Of a stretch of 64,000 nt of DNA, positions 32,227 through 43,529 are shown one piece after another; within the stretch, counting starts at the first letter, position 1, and each line of letters begins with the position of its first letter. Origin of the DNA: Calliopum simillimum (lineage: Eukaryota; Arthropoda; Insecta; Diptera; Lauxaniidae); NCBI GenBank assembly GCA_951812925.1, contig OX638370.1, forward strand, positions 43,403,948 to 43,467,947, in the 5' to 3' direction. Position numbers and translations under genes: made by a program. Below the pieces are notes generated by a model. That model searched no databases and was not told where the DNA came from. It was given only the letters and a program-made list of their open reading frames with translations.

Positions 32227-35115
32227 TTAATTATAATAATTTTTCAATCTAAGTTTGAGTTGACCTTTTGACAAGCTAATGCTATATACTTCGCAATGAT
32301 TAATAAGAGTTGTCATGCGATTAAAAGGGGCTGAAGCCATATAATTAGTTCTACTAACCGGTTGATAAAATAATTGATTAGTGTTACGATTACTTCTTCG
32401 GTTAGTATTAAAATAAATATATTTAAGAAGCTCTGGTGCGGCAAGAGACCCTGTAATAAGCTGATGCAGATAAAGTATATCCGCTATATTTCTACGTGTA
32501 CTTAAAGACTGCATACGTAACAACATCAAACGATCCTCATAAGGAGGAATGTTTGAAGAATCCGTCCAATTAAAGCCTTTAAGAGCAAAACGAACAAAAT
32601 TTTTTTGAATTCTTTCAATTCTATCAATGTGTATATTATAAAATGGTGACCAAACTTGGCTAGCGTACTCTAAGTGAGGACGCACAATTGTGTTATATAA
32701 AGTCACCGTTACTAAAGGGCTATTAAATTCTTTTGCCCATCGTTTTATAAAGCCAAGCAGTGATGAAGATTTTTTACAAATTTGATTAATATGTTCATTG
32801 AACGTTAGTTTAGCATCAAAATTTATACCAAGGTCTTTGACTGAACCGACACGACAGATATGTTTATCATTAAATTTATAATTAAACTCTGCGATTTGAT
32901 TTTTTCTAGAAAAAGTCATTGTTTGGCATTTTTCAGAATTGAGATGTAAGTTATTTTTACAACACCAAACTTCAAAAGATTTCAAGTCAGATTGAAGTAG
33001 GAAACTGTCTTCAGCTCCCTTCACGATCCTGTATATTTTCATATCATCTGCATATATTAGCAAATGAGAGTTTTTAATAATGTGAGTAACATCATTTATT
33101 GCTAAAATAAACAGGAGAGGTCCCAAGTGGCTTCCTTGCGGAACACCTGAAGACGCAGTAAAAGGAGGTGACAACACCTTCCGAAATCTTATTTGATATG
33201 AACGATCAGACAAATAAGATTCGATCCAACTGACAAAATTTAAAGGAAATCCAAGCTTTTTTAATTTAAACAAAATTAAGTTATGTGGTAGTTTGTCAAA
33301 TGCTTTACTGAAATCTGTGTAGATACAGTCAACTTGCCCACCAGAGTCCAAAGAATTTAATGTAAAAGAAGTGAAATCAAGAAGGTTAGATACTGTAGAT
33401 CTGCCATTAACAAAACCATGCTGACGTGATGAAATGACTTCACCACAGCACACCTTAACTTGATCGTATATAATTTTTTCAAAAAGCTTTGGTATTGATG
33501 ATAGCTTGGCTATGGGCCTGTAATTTGAAACATCATTTTTACATCCTTTCTTAAAGATTGGACTTATGAATGATTCCTTCCAAAATTGAGGAAAATAGTT
33601 ATCGTTAATAGATTTATTAAATAAAAAACTGAGTGGATGACTCAAGATAGAGCTACAATTAATTAATAATGTTGCTGGAATACCATCAGGTCCACTTCCA
33701 ATATCGTCATCAATAGATGCAATATATTTCTCCACGAGTTCAGGGGAGAAAGATATTGCATTAAATGAAACTTTCGGGTCAGTTTCCATGAATTCAAAAT
33801 AGGGGATGTCGGGGCTAAATAAGTCAGATGAAAAAGAATTTTTAAATAAGTTAGCAAACAACCCCGCAATTATTTCGGGGTTGCTGGTAAGCTCGTCACC
33901 AGTCTTGAACTCAGTCGGAAAACCGTCTGACTTTTTTTTTGAATTAATAAATGCCCAAAAATTCTTGGGGTCTTGGAGAATGTTCAGCTTCATTTTATTC
34001 AAATACTCAGAATAAACAGAAGCTGATTTTAATTTAAATTCGTCAAACAGTTTGTTGTAATTTTCTAAATCGTTTCGGTTTTGACTACAGATATATTTTT
34101 TCCAAGCCCTGTTACGACTATTACGAATTTTCTTTAAGTCTCTTGTATACCAAGGGTATGAAGAGTTATTAACGTATTTAAATGTATATGGCACTGCCAA
34201 AGCTATAGCTTTAAAAAGTTCTTTATAGAAAAACTTAATGTTATTATCCAAAGAATTATTTTCAAAGAAGTTTAAAAAATTATTAACATTGTTCCTTAAA
34301 ATGTCATTCAACTTCCAAAAGTCAGCTTTTTTGAAATTGAATTCATAAATTTTAATAGAAGAGCATTCATTATTTAAATTATTTTGATCTGATTGGTACA
34401 ATATATTCAAAGGTGGATGATAAGTATCAACCACACTTAGGGCATTGAAGGCGTTATTTACAACAACCTTACTACTATCTGTAACCAAAACTAAGTCAAG
34501 TTGTCGTCCGTGACAATTCGTTATACAACTAACTTGTTGTAAATCAGTTAAAATTTCGTCAACAAAAATTTGTTGTTGTCGGGTTTTAGGACATGACGCA
34601 TAATAATATGTGTCTTCCTCAGACAAAGTCCATTTTAGGTCAGGTAGATTGAAATCACCTAACAATAAAATGTCGTCATTAACGTCAAGTTTTTGAGTAA
34701 TGTACTCTACGGCCTGTGCAAGACTATCGTAGACTTCTATGCTACTATTAGGAGGAATATAGGTGTTAAGAATATATAAACTTGACTTGCGAATAGTAAC
34801 TTCTACGCATATTAGTTCAATGTCAGATACACAGGGAATGTCAAACAAAGAACTCGTCAAATGATTTTTTATTGCTATTAAAACGCCTCCACCAACTGGA
34901 GAAAGGTCATTTGTGTGTCTGTCTCTTCTAAAGACATTAAAACTATTGTCAAATAACTCCGAGTTAAGTATATTGTTATTTAACCAAGTCTCGGTAAAAA
35001 TGATAACATCCTCAGAAAAATTCTGAGTTGCTAAAAATAAATCATGCGTCTTTGAACGTAGGCCCCTTACATTTTGGTAGTAAAGGGATAGCCGATTTAG
35101 TTTTTTGAATTGTGT
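32227..35115 (-). CDS. LINE ORF2, endonuclease-reverse transcriptase
   Basis: The frame is open from 35115 (just after a TAA) to the stop at 32227, about 960 codons, with no ATG at its very beginning. The first ~90 codons hold endonuclease motifs YYQNVRGLRSK, IIFTETWLN and GGGVLIAIKN, and LLLGDFNLPDLKW follows. RT motifs are FISPIFKKGCKNDVSNYRPI, YTDFSKAFDKLPHNL, SSGVPQGSHLGPLLFILAIN and LLIYADDMKIY. The C-terminus ends LKLRLKNYYN. The motif spellings differ clearly from the jockey-type LINE at 25-29 kb, so it is another lineage within the jockey/CR1/I assemblage; the clade is not fixed. No internal stop is seen. Confidence 0.82.
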   Translation of the reverse strand, partial: TQFKKLNRLSLYYQNVRGLRSKTHDLFLATQNFSEDVIIFTETWLNNNILNSELFDNSFNVFRRDRHTNDLSPVGGGVLIAIKNHLTSSLFDIPCVSDIELICVEVTIRKSSLYILNTYIPPNSSIEVYDSLAQAVEYITQKLDVNDDILLLGDFNLPDLKWTLSEEDTYYYASCPKTRQQQIFVDEILTDLQQVSCITNCHGRQLDLVLVTDSSKVVVNNAFNALSVVDTYHPPLNILYQSDQNNLNNECSSIKIYEFNFKKADFWKLNDILRNNVNNFLNFFENNSLDNNIKFFYKELFKAIALAVPYTFKYVNNSSYPWYTRDLKKIRNSRNRAWKKYICSQNRNDLENYNKLFDEFKLKSASVYSEYLNKMKLNILQDPKNFWAFINSKKKSDGFPTEFKTGDELTSNPEIIAGLFANLFKNSFSSDLFSPDIPYFEFMETDPKVSFNAISFSPELVEKYIASIDDDIGSGPDGIPATLLINCSSILSHPLSFLFNKSINDNYFPQFWKESFISPIFKKGCKNDVSNYRPIAKLSSIPKLFEKIIYDQVKVCCGEVISSRQHGFVNGRSTVSNLLDFTSFTLNSLDSGGQVDCIYTDFSKAFDKLPHNLILFKLKKLGFPLNFVSWIESYLSDRSYQIRFRKVLSPPFTASSGVPQGSHLGPLLFILAINDVTHIIKNSHLLIYADDMKIYRIVKGAEDSFLLQSDLKSFEVWCCKNNLHLNSEKCQTMTFSRKNQIAEFNYKFNDKHICRVGSVKDLGINFDAKLTFNEHINQICKKSSSLLGFIKRWAKEFNSPLVTVTLYNTIVRPHLEYASQVWSPFYNIHIDRIERIQKNFVRFALKGFNWTDSSNIPPYEDRLMLLRMQSLSTRRNIADILYLHQLITGSLAAPELLKYIYFNTNRRSNRNTNQLFYQPVSRTNYMASAPFNRMTTLINHCEVYSISLSKGQLKLRLKNYYN

Positions 35116-35572
35116 TTATTAGAAAATCGAGCAGTCTTCTTAGTTTCTTTGAATTCAGAAATGAAGACATTATCGACCCATACTTTTGACCGCAGGAAAA
35201 TTATCAGAAGCCACCGTTATTTTAAAGGAAGCATGTGTTGGCTTATTGCCAAGTTTCCTACATGAAACATAAGCGTCAAGAGGAATGACATTATTCTGTC
35301 TTAAAAACTCTATAATATTGTCAGAAGTTGTGTCAGGGTGCAGCCACGAAACAAAAATTGATTTCGATTTAGGCAATGCACGCAAGGAGACAGGGATAAC
35401 AACCGTATCAACAACTTGGGTATTGGTTGATGTTGACGGGGTTGGATGGACACTATTCGGCATATTCGACGAAGTTGTAGGAATAGAAGAAGATGAATTG
35501 GCTGCAGCGACAGTGTTGTCTAAACTTTTAGTAAGCTTTCGTCTCGGTTTTCTTTTCTTTTCAAGGGACTTA
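35097..35572 (-). pseudogene. LINE ORF1 C-terminal fragment, frameshifted
   Basis: The minus-strand frame starts at the array edge with a basic KSLEKKRKPRRKLTKSLDN stretch. It then runs through a serine/threonine linker into SIFVSWLHPDTTSDNI, LDAYVSCRKL and ASFKITVASDNF, the C-terminal fold found in ORF1 proteins of many arthropod LINEs. At about 35186 the frame shifts: the zero frame stops at 35170, while the neighbouring frame continues VWVDNVFISEFKETKK to a TAA at 35097-35099. That tail overlaps the start of the ORF2 frame by ~18 nt, the expected ORF1/ORF2 arrangement. It is therefore both truncated and frameshifted. Confidence 0.65.
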
Positions 35573-36010
35573 AATTACAATTACAATTACAATTACAATT
35601 ACAATTACAATTACAATTACAATTACAATTACAATTACAATTACAATTACAATTACAATTACAATTACAATTACAATTACAATTACAATTACAATTACAA
35701 TTACAATTACAATTACAATTACAATTACAATTACAATTACAATTACAATTACAATTACAATTACAATTACAATTACAATTACAATTACAATTACAATTAC
35801 AATTACAATTACAATTACAATTACAAGTACAATTACAATTACAATTACAATTACAATTACAATTACAATTACAATTACAATTACAATTACAATTACAATT
35901 ACAATTACAATTACAATTACAATTACAATTACAATTACAATTACAATTACAATTACAATTACAATTACAATTACAATTACAATTACAAATACAATTACAA
36001 TTACAATTAC
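35573..36010. repeat. (ACAATT)n hexamer array 2, ~73 units
   Basis: Almost pure ACAATT repeats, with single variants ACAAGT (near 35824) and ACAAAT (near 35986) and a degenerate right edge (CCATTACGAAT). It has the same strand orientation as array 1 and is far more homogeneous. The long NYNYNY-type and VIVIVI-type open frames are artefacts. Confidence 0.95.
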
Positions 36011-36015
36011 CATTA

Positions 36016-37248
36016 CGAATAGAGTACTCGATACTTATCGCTTAGTGTATCGTAATTCATAGTGCACATCGCAGTTGTTTTGTTGTTTAAAGTTTAAGTA
36101 GTTTTCATTTTGTTATTTGAGTCACTTCCATTATTATCATGTTTTTATTTCTGTAGGCATTGGAATACGCGAAAGAAGGCAAAAGCTTAAAGGGCGTGGT
36201 GCACAAACATCTTTTGGTGTTGACTGCATTGCCACGCTTTGTATTGCGTCGCGTTGCGTCAAACTTTTGCGCCTTTTGATTTAATTTTTATTTTTTTTTT
36301 TCTTTTTATTTTGACTTGTGTTTGTACAATTTTCTTTGAAGTTGGCAAAAACTTTTCTAATTTAAAATTTTAACTTAAAACATATAATACTAACGGCATA
36401 CTGCCGGAAAAAAGGATGAGGTTACTGCGCGGAGCTTGGCGGTGTGCTAAAATCGAAGACAAAAGAATTGCAGAAGTTTTGCAGCATCATGTGGGCATAT
36501 TTACACGACGACGAAAACACTAAAGGCTTTAATATTTGTTTTTGTTTATGACAGTACCTTCAATTTGAACGCAACACTTACAATGCTGGGGAGTTTTTTC
36601 AATGTATTTGAAGCGAAAAGTAAACGGAAATTAAAGTTTTTGCAAATAACTTTATTGGTTACTACGACTTTTTTTTATTATTAATTAATTTAATGATTTT
36701 TATTCTTTCGGTCACGACACTCAGTACATTTCTTGTCTTATAATCCAAGCAAAACAATTTAACCATCAAAAATTTCCCTAAGGCATAAATCTGTTGTAGC
36801 TGACAACAGCACGCTGCTGACACAGGGTTAATGCATTAATGTTGTTAGCAAGTACGAGGTGCAGTAAGATGGTATAACCAAAACAAACCACAGCTAAGTA
36901 GCTTGCGAATGCTCTTGGCACTGGCTAATTGGTTTTATGTTGGTATCATAAAAAAAAAATAGCAGAGAAGGGATTTTTTATTACATGCGAGAGAAATTAT
37001 GCGAAAAATGTCATTAAAAATGCATATTTATGAGATATAAAAAAAAGGAATATATATGTATAATGCACAAGCTGCATGCCACTGGCAGAGTAAAGTGATA
37101 AAGTACGCGAAAGTGATGAAGAAAATTAAGTACAAGTGGAGAATTATATGGGTCAACACTTAGATGACTTTAAGGTTTAAATTTTACTGATTTATTTAAC
37201 AATTGTGAATTGATATAAATACAATAAAGAAATGTCATACAATAATTT
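36016..37248. other. No gene recognised
   Basis: Mixed-composition sequence without obvious repeats, exons or transposon ends. It is the largest stretch in the middle of the window that looks unique. Nothing supportable. Confidence 0.4.
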
Positions 37249-37250
37249 AG

Positions 37251-38830
37251 TACCAGGAGACAGATCCCTGCTCGGTCGATAATCTGATTTAATAATTTCA
37301 ATCGATGTGTCTATTCATAGCTATTTTTGTGATGGAATTCGTTTCTGTTCACCTCCAATATTCGTGCTTTCCAAATGGTAAATTTAGCTAAAAGAATAAT
37401 AATAAAAAAAACAGGGAAAGTATCGAAAAGAGACAATATAAAAAAAATGAAAAGTTAAGAATTGATAGTTTTTGATGAATTAGAAAATTTTTATAATACC
37501 GAAAAAAGGAAACCTAACGAAACAGCTCTGCTGATACAAAACTTCAATAAAATTTTAGAGTTGGTTCTAGATAAAAATCTAAAAGAATAATTTACAATAA
37601 CTTGCCTGAAGTTGTAGAAAACGCTCTTTTCAGGCTTGTGGCGTAGCTAAAGAGAAGTCTTAAATTCTTTTTTTTAATGGTATTAATGTTTACCTTCGGA
37701 CTTTGCCAATAGAGCTCTTACTAACCCAGTTATGATCCTTTGAAAAGAAGGTGTTTCAGTCCCATACAAAGGAGGAAATATTTATATAAATATAAATAAA
37801 ATAAAAATAAAAAAGAATTTCATATTTTCCTGTAGCTACGTCATAAGACTGAAGGCAGCATTTTCTTCAAATTCAAGCAAATATACATATTGACGGGATT
37901 CCTGAAAACATGTAAAAGCCTCGAAAACTTCGTAAACTCGTAAAACTGCCAAATTTCGTATTGATTTTGACAACATTTACGAGTTTATGAAGTTTTCGAG
38001 GCTTTTACACGTTTTCAGGAATCTCCTCATTATGAAATCCTGCAAGTAAAATGATAATGTTGCAGATGAAGATGGATTCAGCGTCAAAAAGAACATAAGA
38101 CTTCAAATAAGAAATAAAAAGTTCATTCCATTTTATTTTTTGTGTCTGAGTAATTAACCAAAATTTTTATATTGGTAAAAAAGTGGGCGTGGCAATTATT
38201 GAACAACACCCATGCTTTAGATCCTCATGAACCAGACCCGCATATTAAATTTTATCGAAAAATGTTACACCACTTGCGGGAAATAGCATTTAGCATGTGT
38301 CTTACTTGTATGGGAGGTTCCTCGCGCATCGGCTATATTTCAACCACTTTCAGTTCGTAGGTGCCCAATAGCAAGCAGACTCCGTGTAGTTAAATCCAGA
38401 AAGATGGCTTTGGTAGTTTTTGTTAATAAGCATATTAGATTATTGTGGTTGGTGCCACACCCTTCAACGAGTTTTCCCAATATTACGGAATATCACATTC
38501 CAGTAATATTGAATCCATATTTTGAATGGTAAAAAAGTGCGCGTGTTACAAGGTATTGTTCAGCAGTACTTCTACCGAATTTCATCAAAATACCTTGTAT
38601 GGTTTGCGAGTTATGACCAAATTTAGTTTAAAATTTAGGGCGGTGCCACGCTGCTGCTGAGTATTTAAAAAAAGTCAAAACCTAGCTCATTCTTTATTCC
38701 ATGCTAATATCTATCATTATCCCAAATTTCTTTAAAATCGCTGTGGCCGTTTTCGAGAAAAAGTTTTGCCCGTTCCAAACGTACATACATATGTACATAC
38801 AATTTTAGCTCGCATAAGAAGAGAAGATAG
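37251..38830 (+). repeat. Unclassified dispersed repeat B, long copy
   Basis: It starts TACCAGGAGACAGATCCCTG and ends near TTTTAGCTCGCATAAGAAGA. Order-conserved similarity to the copy starting at 48721 includes AAAAGTGGGCGTGGCAATTA, GTATGGGAGGTTCC and GGTTTGCGAGTTATGAC. Recurrent GGGCGGTGCCACGC words resemble Helentron interiors, but the Helentron terminal hairpin was not found, so the class is open. It holds a 127-bp hairpin at 37897-38023. Confidence 0.65.
37897..38023. mobile_element. Hairpin MITE within repeat B
   Basis: Near-perfect hairpin: GATTCCTGAAAACATGTAAA on the left answered by TTTACACGTTTTCAGGAATC on the right, with further pairing through CTCGAAAACTTC and a short central loop. 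The sister copy of repeat B (around 49170-49200) runs from TTCAAATTC to ATCCTGCA without it, so the hairpin is an insertion. Confidence 0.6.
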
Positions 38831-39284
38831 TTCGACTTCAATTAAGAAATCACTTTGAACAGCGTAACTTTGCACTATGGGTCAAATAGCACATTTTTCT
38901 GTCCAAAACCTATAGCGTCTATATTATCATGGCGATCAACTGGAAATTTAGTTTTTATGTTGACTTTAGACGAAAAAAACTACTCTGAGAAAAAACCTGA
39001 CCCTGGTACTACCAGGTCAAAAATGGTACGTAGGGGAACTGATGCTATTGTGGTATAGTTTTTCAATGTGGTATGGTCGCATATCTCAGATTTGGGAAAA
39101 AACCTGCGAACGTCACTGCTTTTATCCTGTGTGTTGCTGTCATGGACCAAACAAAATTTTTCCGATGTCAGTTGAACGAAACGGAAATCGCGTGTGGTCG
39201 ATGTATTTTTGTGCATTTTTTGCAACAAAATTTTGTAAAGAAAAAGTTGCTTTTTGGTGAAGTTCAATTTATATGCAATTAAAG

Positions 39285-39378
39285 TAAGTGAAAAATATTG
39301 CGAAGCAAGTGGGATTAATATCAAATAACTGGTGCAGAAACTGTTCCGAACCCGACGAGGAAGAAACGGTAGAGCACG
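39285..39378 (+). pseudogene. LINE 3' end, left piece (upstream of insertion)
   Basis: The frame reads AKQVGLISNNW followed by CRNCSEPDEEETVEH, and is then interrupted at the target duplication AGCACG (39373-39378). CRxC...E.T..H is the first half of the C-terminal CCHC finger found in LOA/R1/jockey-related LINE polyproteins. The other half lies at 44371. Confidence 0.65.
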
Positions 39379-39740
39379 AGTAGGGTGTATTCGTATGTTC
39401 GAGCGCACTCCTGGCAGAGGCCCCTGGCAGAATTTTCCCCCTTCCTAGTACATCGTGGCAGAATTTTCCCCCTTCCTAGTACATCTTGGCAGAATTGCTC
39501 CTGTAGGAGCCCCTTCCTAGTATATCTTGGCAGAATTGCTGCTGAAGGAGACAGAATTTTTTTTCCTAGTTGAATTTTTCTAAAGATATTTTTATAGGTC
39601 ATTTTTTGTTGTTTCTTATGTTTTTTATTTTTTGTTGTTGTTTTATATGCTAATGGGGTTATGGTGAACATATACCTTAGTAGATTATGGAGGTAGTTCT
39701 AAAACTTATTGTTACCGGAAGCGATGACTCATATTAAAAG
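39379..39740. repeat. Left terminal inverted repeat, Polinton-like element
   Basis: About 360 bp, nearly identical to the inverse of 44003-44364. It carries three ~38-bp tandem units with CTTCCTAGTACATC and TGGCAGAATT (39410-39550). It ends inward near GTTACCGGAAGCGATGACTC. The long open frames across both TIR copies are mirror images and have no protein signature. Confidence 0.85.
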
Positions 39741-40104
39741 GCTTTGACTGATACTTTGTTTCTTCCTCTTGTGCAACCGAAATCAATGATGATCCTCTTT
39801 GTAGGTTATTTTTATTGAAAATAATCATTATGAAAGTTTTAATAGTGACGTTGTTTAGCTGTACACAATCCACAGATAACTAAATAATTTTTAGGGTAAT
39901 TCATATGTTTGATACATATCTACTCAATGTTAATTTGTTGCTGATCATAAATACGATAAACAAATTTAGCAAAAAATATATAGGTGATAACATAAGATAC
40001 TGAAACCAACGTTCATCCAATTCGTAATCGTAAATAACGAATTCGGTCTTTAGTTAGTATAGCCCATTTCTCTCAAATGATTTCTACACATGAGAGAAGT
40101 ATGA

Positions 40105-40380
40105 AAAGTTTTGAAGCTTAAAATTTTGATATGTTTGAAAAGTTTGAGGTTTCAAATTTTTCAAAAATTTAAACTTTTTTCAAATTTTTCAAATGTTTTC
40201 AAATTTTTCAAATATTTTCAAATATTTGAAAATTTGAAAAATTTAAACTTTTTTCAAATTTTTCAAATGTTTTCAAATTTTTCAAATATTTTCAAATATT
40301 TGAAAATTTGAAAAATTTTAACTTTTTTCAAATTTTTCAAAATTTTTTAAATTTTTCAAATACTTGCAATTTGAAAATAT
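40105..40380. repeat. TTTTTCAAAT-rich tandem repeat
   Basis: Repeated TTTTTCAAATATTTTCAAA-type words, including a ~105-bp direct duplication (about 40166-40317). It is the inverse in sense of the TTTGAAAAA array at 41360-41810. Noncoding. Confidence 0.7.
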
Positions 40381-41239
40381 TTTTATTTTAGGTACAAGCA
40401 AATGCTTGGTAGCATTATTTTATTACAATTTGAGAACATAATAATATTACATTCTACCTTCATATGTTCGCCAGCAAATGTATGTACCTAGTTATATGGT
40501 TCATCATTTGCACAGACCATAATGTGGCGCACAGCATCATAATCCATATCATATGGTGTGTCATCAGTACTTGGTTGATGTATTCACCTTAAGAATTAAA
40601 GCTCACCTAGTTAACATTTGGTAGATCTTTATAGCTTCGCACCCATTTTTGAGAATTTTGAATTTTAATATGTAGATTTCCATATAAAATGTCATATTTT
40701 TGTCCAGAATCTACATAATAACCCTTAAATAAAGAAGGTGGCATTCAGGTTATATGTAGAAGCAGCTACAGTAGTTCCATACATTTTTCTAAAGTGCTGA
40801 GTTTCACGTATTTATATGTACGTATATGTAAGTAATTATATTTATAAAGAACTAAACTTACTTACATACATAATTATATATTTTTTCAAAATACATATCT
40901 ACAGATATGTTCATATATACCTTGTTTTATCAAATGAAGCACTATTTTATTTAAGTTATGTAGCTCTAAGAGGATCTTTTCAGGTGATCTTTCAAAATGC
41001 GTGCAATCATATGAAGCATTTTGGAATGTCCAATGTATATTTCATTATAAAAACAAACTTAGTAATAAATTTATGATCAAACTCCTTAGTTATGATGGAT
41101 CTTCATGTAAGCAAACTGGGATTTTATTCGTTTGGTTTTGTAAACAAATATGAAATTAAAACAAAAAATGTATGTATATAATCTAGGGATGGTAAACTAG
41201 AGAACATCTGTCATACACATACAAACCAATACCTTTTGT

Positions 41240-41345
41240 TGAAGAGGATCATTATGAGGATTATTAGGATTATTATGATGATAATGCTAGGAGTCCACCA
41301 ACTTAAATGAGAAAACTAGATTTTGAGAAAATTAGAGAAATAGTT
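41240..41345 (+). pseudogene. Duplicated fragment of the Polinton-type gene
   Basis: GATAATGCTAGGAGTCCACC and ACTAGATTTTGAGAA occur here in the same order and spacing as at 42103-42152 inside the gene downstream. The copy has a stop right after CCACCAACT and lacks any longer frame. It shows that an internal piece of the gene was duplicated, with a simple-repeat array expanded between the copies. Confidence 0.55.
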
Positions 41346-41359
41346 TTAATAATTGATAA

Positions 41360-41815
41360 GTTTCAAATTTTCAAATGTTTGAAAAGTTTGAAAAAGTTTG
41401 AAGTTTCAAGTTTTCAATTTGAAAAAGTTTGAAAAAATTTGAAGTTTCAAGTTTTCAATTTGAAAAAAGTTTGAAAAATTTGAAGTTTCAAGTTTTCAAT
41501 TTGAAAAAAGTTTGAAAAAGTTTGAAGTTTCAAGTTTTCAATTTGAAAAAGTTTGAAAAAATTTGAAGTTTCAAGATTTAAATTTGAAAAAAGTTTGAAA
41601 AATTTGAAGTTTCAAGTTTTCAATTTGAAAAAAGTTTGAAAAATTTTGAAGTTTCAAAATTTTCAATTTGAAAAAAGTTTGAAAAATTTGAAGTTACAAG
41701 TTTTCAATTTGAAAAAGTTTGAAAAAATTTGAAGTTTCAAGTTTTCAATTTGAAAAAAGTTTGAAAAATTTGAAGTTTCAAAATTTTCAAATTGAAAAAA
41801 GTTTGAAAAAGTATT
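41360..41815. repeat. ~58-bp tandem array, TTTGAAAAAGTTTGAA type
   Basis: About eight units containing GTTTGAAAAA, GTTTGAAGTTTCAAG and TTTTCAATTTG. It ends just upstream of the Polinton-type gene. The minus-strand open frame over it (41663-41863) is low complexity and not a gene. Confidence 0.8.
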
Positions 41816-41863
41816 TAAAGGATTCAAGAATGAATTCAATATCAGTATACTTTTAACTTTCAA

Positions 41864-43159
41864 TTGTATAACATCATGAATCCAAAAATTTTAAAAGATC
41901 TTATCAAAACTCGAAATACTTTAAAGAAGAAATACAAGCAAATAAAATTGAAAGAAACAGCAAATGATGATTTCTTAGAGAAAACTTTTAAGCCAATAAC
42001 AAAACCATTAAAAGAATTATATAATGCGTCTAATGAAAACCTAATAGAAAATAAAAAGATTGGAAACAACTTTAATCGAGATTATAATGGGGATTAGTAT
42101 GACGATAATGCTAGGAGTTCACCAACTAAAAAGAGCAAACTAGATTTTGAGAAGTTTGACAACAAGAAACAAGAAAAAAGTTCATCTAATGAAGACGTTC
42201 CAATATCTGAGAAAGATATTGATGAAGATGTCGAAAGTGAAAACAGTAAATCCTTCAAAAGCCAAAATAGTGAAGACGTTGAAAGTGAAAATAGTGAAGC
42301 TTTTGAAAGCGGAAATAGTATGGAGCTTGAAAGAGAAAATTTTTCTGTTTTAAAGGACTTGAGTGGTTTAATAAAGTCAGCTGATTTCGATATATTGTAT
42401 GGACCTAAAAAACAATTGGACGGAAATTGGAAATTAGGAAACATCAATTGTAAAATAAATAATGAGAAAATCATATTGCCTAATCACAAAAGTTGGTTTC
42501 TAAACCCTGGACTACATCAATTATTATTTTTAAAGAAGCCTAATCCAAATATCTATAATGATGATGATAAAAAAATATATAAGGCCATTTTAGAACAATC
42601 AAATGTTCATAAAGTTGGATTTGTATCAAATGGTCGTATTAGGGGTCCAAATTCATATAAGTATAGAACAATAATTAAATATTTATTTACTAAAAACCCC
42701 AGATCTAGTAATAAATACGGAGGCAACGTACTAATGCAATCAAATCAGCATAAATCTAATAATTTTGATGATTGGAATGCTCCAACTGAACTGGCGGATA
42801 GATCAGGAAACAAACAAAAACTTAGGAAAAAATCCACATATAGCGATTTGTATGGAGACAACATGAAAAAACAATTAAATGAGCGCAAGTCTAAGTGTGA
42901 TGACTGGGAGGATTCTAATGAATTGGAGGATAGATCGAGAGATAATCAGCAATTAAGGGAAAAATCTGCATCTAGTGATATATATAAAAATTATAGACAA
43001 ATGCAAATTAATGAATGCCAACCTAATTATGATGACTGGGAAGATCCTAATGAATTGGTTGGCAGACTGCGGCTTTTAATAACATTCGGGTGGAAAAATC
43101 ATATTAGCGAAATAGTTTTAATAATTAATGAATTGCGTGAAGCTGGCATTATAGTTTAG
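41864..43159 (+). pseudogene. Polinton-associated protein gene with one in-frame TAG
   Basis: A single frame of 431 sense codons is broken only by TAG at 42095-42097 (after codon 77). The N-terminal ~75 residues are lysine-rich; then come an acidic, serine-rich linker, a globular part (GPKKQLDGNWKLGN, LNPGLHQLLFLKKPNPNIYN, YKYRTIIKYLF) and a C-terminus with repeated D(D/E)W(E/D)xxNEL motifs ending DPNELVGRLRLL...IINELREAGII. From general knowledge, proteins with this middle block and an (N/D)PNELV.RLRLL...ELREAGI ending recur in insect Polinton/Maverick elements; the molecular role (possibly a virion-related protein) is not established. Downstream of the stop, an ATG at 42320 could give a 279-aa product. 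Its position between Polinton-type TIRs supports the family call. Confidence 0.65.
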
Positions 43160-43529
43160 ATAAAAATACATATATGGTTGATCGATTGATTGATTGGTTG
43201 AATCTTCAATACACTTTTGGAAAAACATAAATAAATCTTTAAGAAAAATTGTATTACTTCTAAGAAAAATTTTGTACCGAAATATCAATAAGCTATTAAA
43301 AAATACAAAAAAAAATTTTACTATTGTTCTTATTTAATATAGGTCAAGAAAATCCAAAATTTCAAGTTTTGATACATACTGTATACAAATTATGAATTAA
43401 AGGGTCTTTTGTTTGATTGTTTATTTAGACTGAAATATAATACTCAATATAGTGAAGCTGCCAATATTATACGTATATTTTAGCTTCAACAAAGCAAGAG
43501 GGAAAAATGATCAATAAACAAATTGCAGC

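Larger units (their letters stand above)
31891..35572 (-). mobile_element. 5'-truncated LINE lodged between hexamer arrays
   Basis: Read on the minus strand: an ORF1 C-terminal piece that starts abruptly at the array edge (35572), an overlapping ORF2, a 3' UTR of ~320 bp and an ATT-rich end (31891-31905) running straight into (TAATTG)n. The ORF1 start and any 5' UTR are missing. The array on the far side has the same motif, strand and phase type, so the element either inserted into a pre-existing hexamer array or has a hexamer tail that was also its target. No target duplication can be recognised in such flanks. Confidence 0.75.

Noticed and set aside
35285..36022. 245-residue frame ending in NYNYNY repeats
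   Set aside because: Its first third is antisense to the LINE ORF1 fragment, and the rest is the second hexamer array.
39073..39282. 69-residue frame as a transposase start
   Set aside because: No helix-turn-helix or catalytic motif could be recognised. It lies in the noncoding left part of a TIR element.
39321..39671. 116-residue minus frame, with a near-identical plus frame at 44072-44446
   Set aside because: Conservation is explained by the two terminal inverted repeats being almost identical DNA. Tandem units inside explain the protein repeats.
41864..43159. Treating the Polinton-type frame as a host gene
   Set aside because: It lies inside TIRs with a clean target duplication, contains an in-frame stop, and its C-terminal motif belongs to mobile-element proteins.
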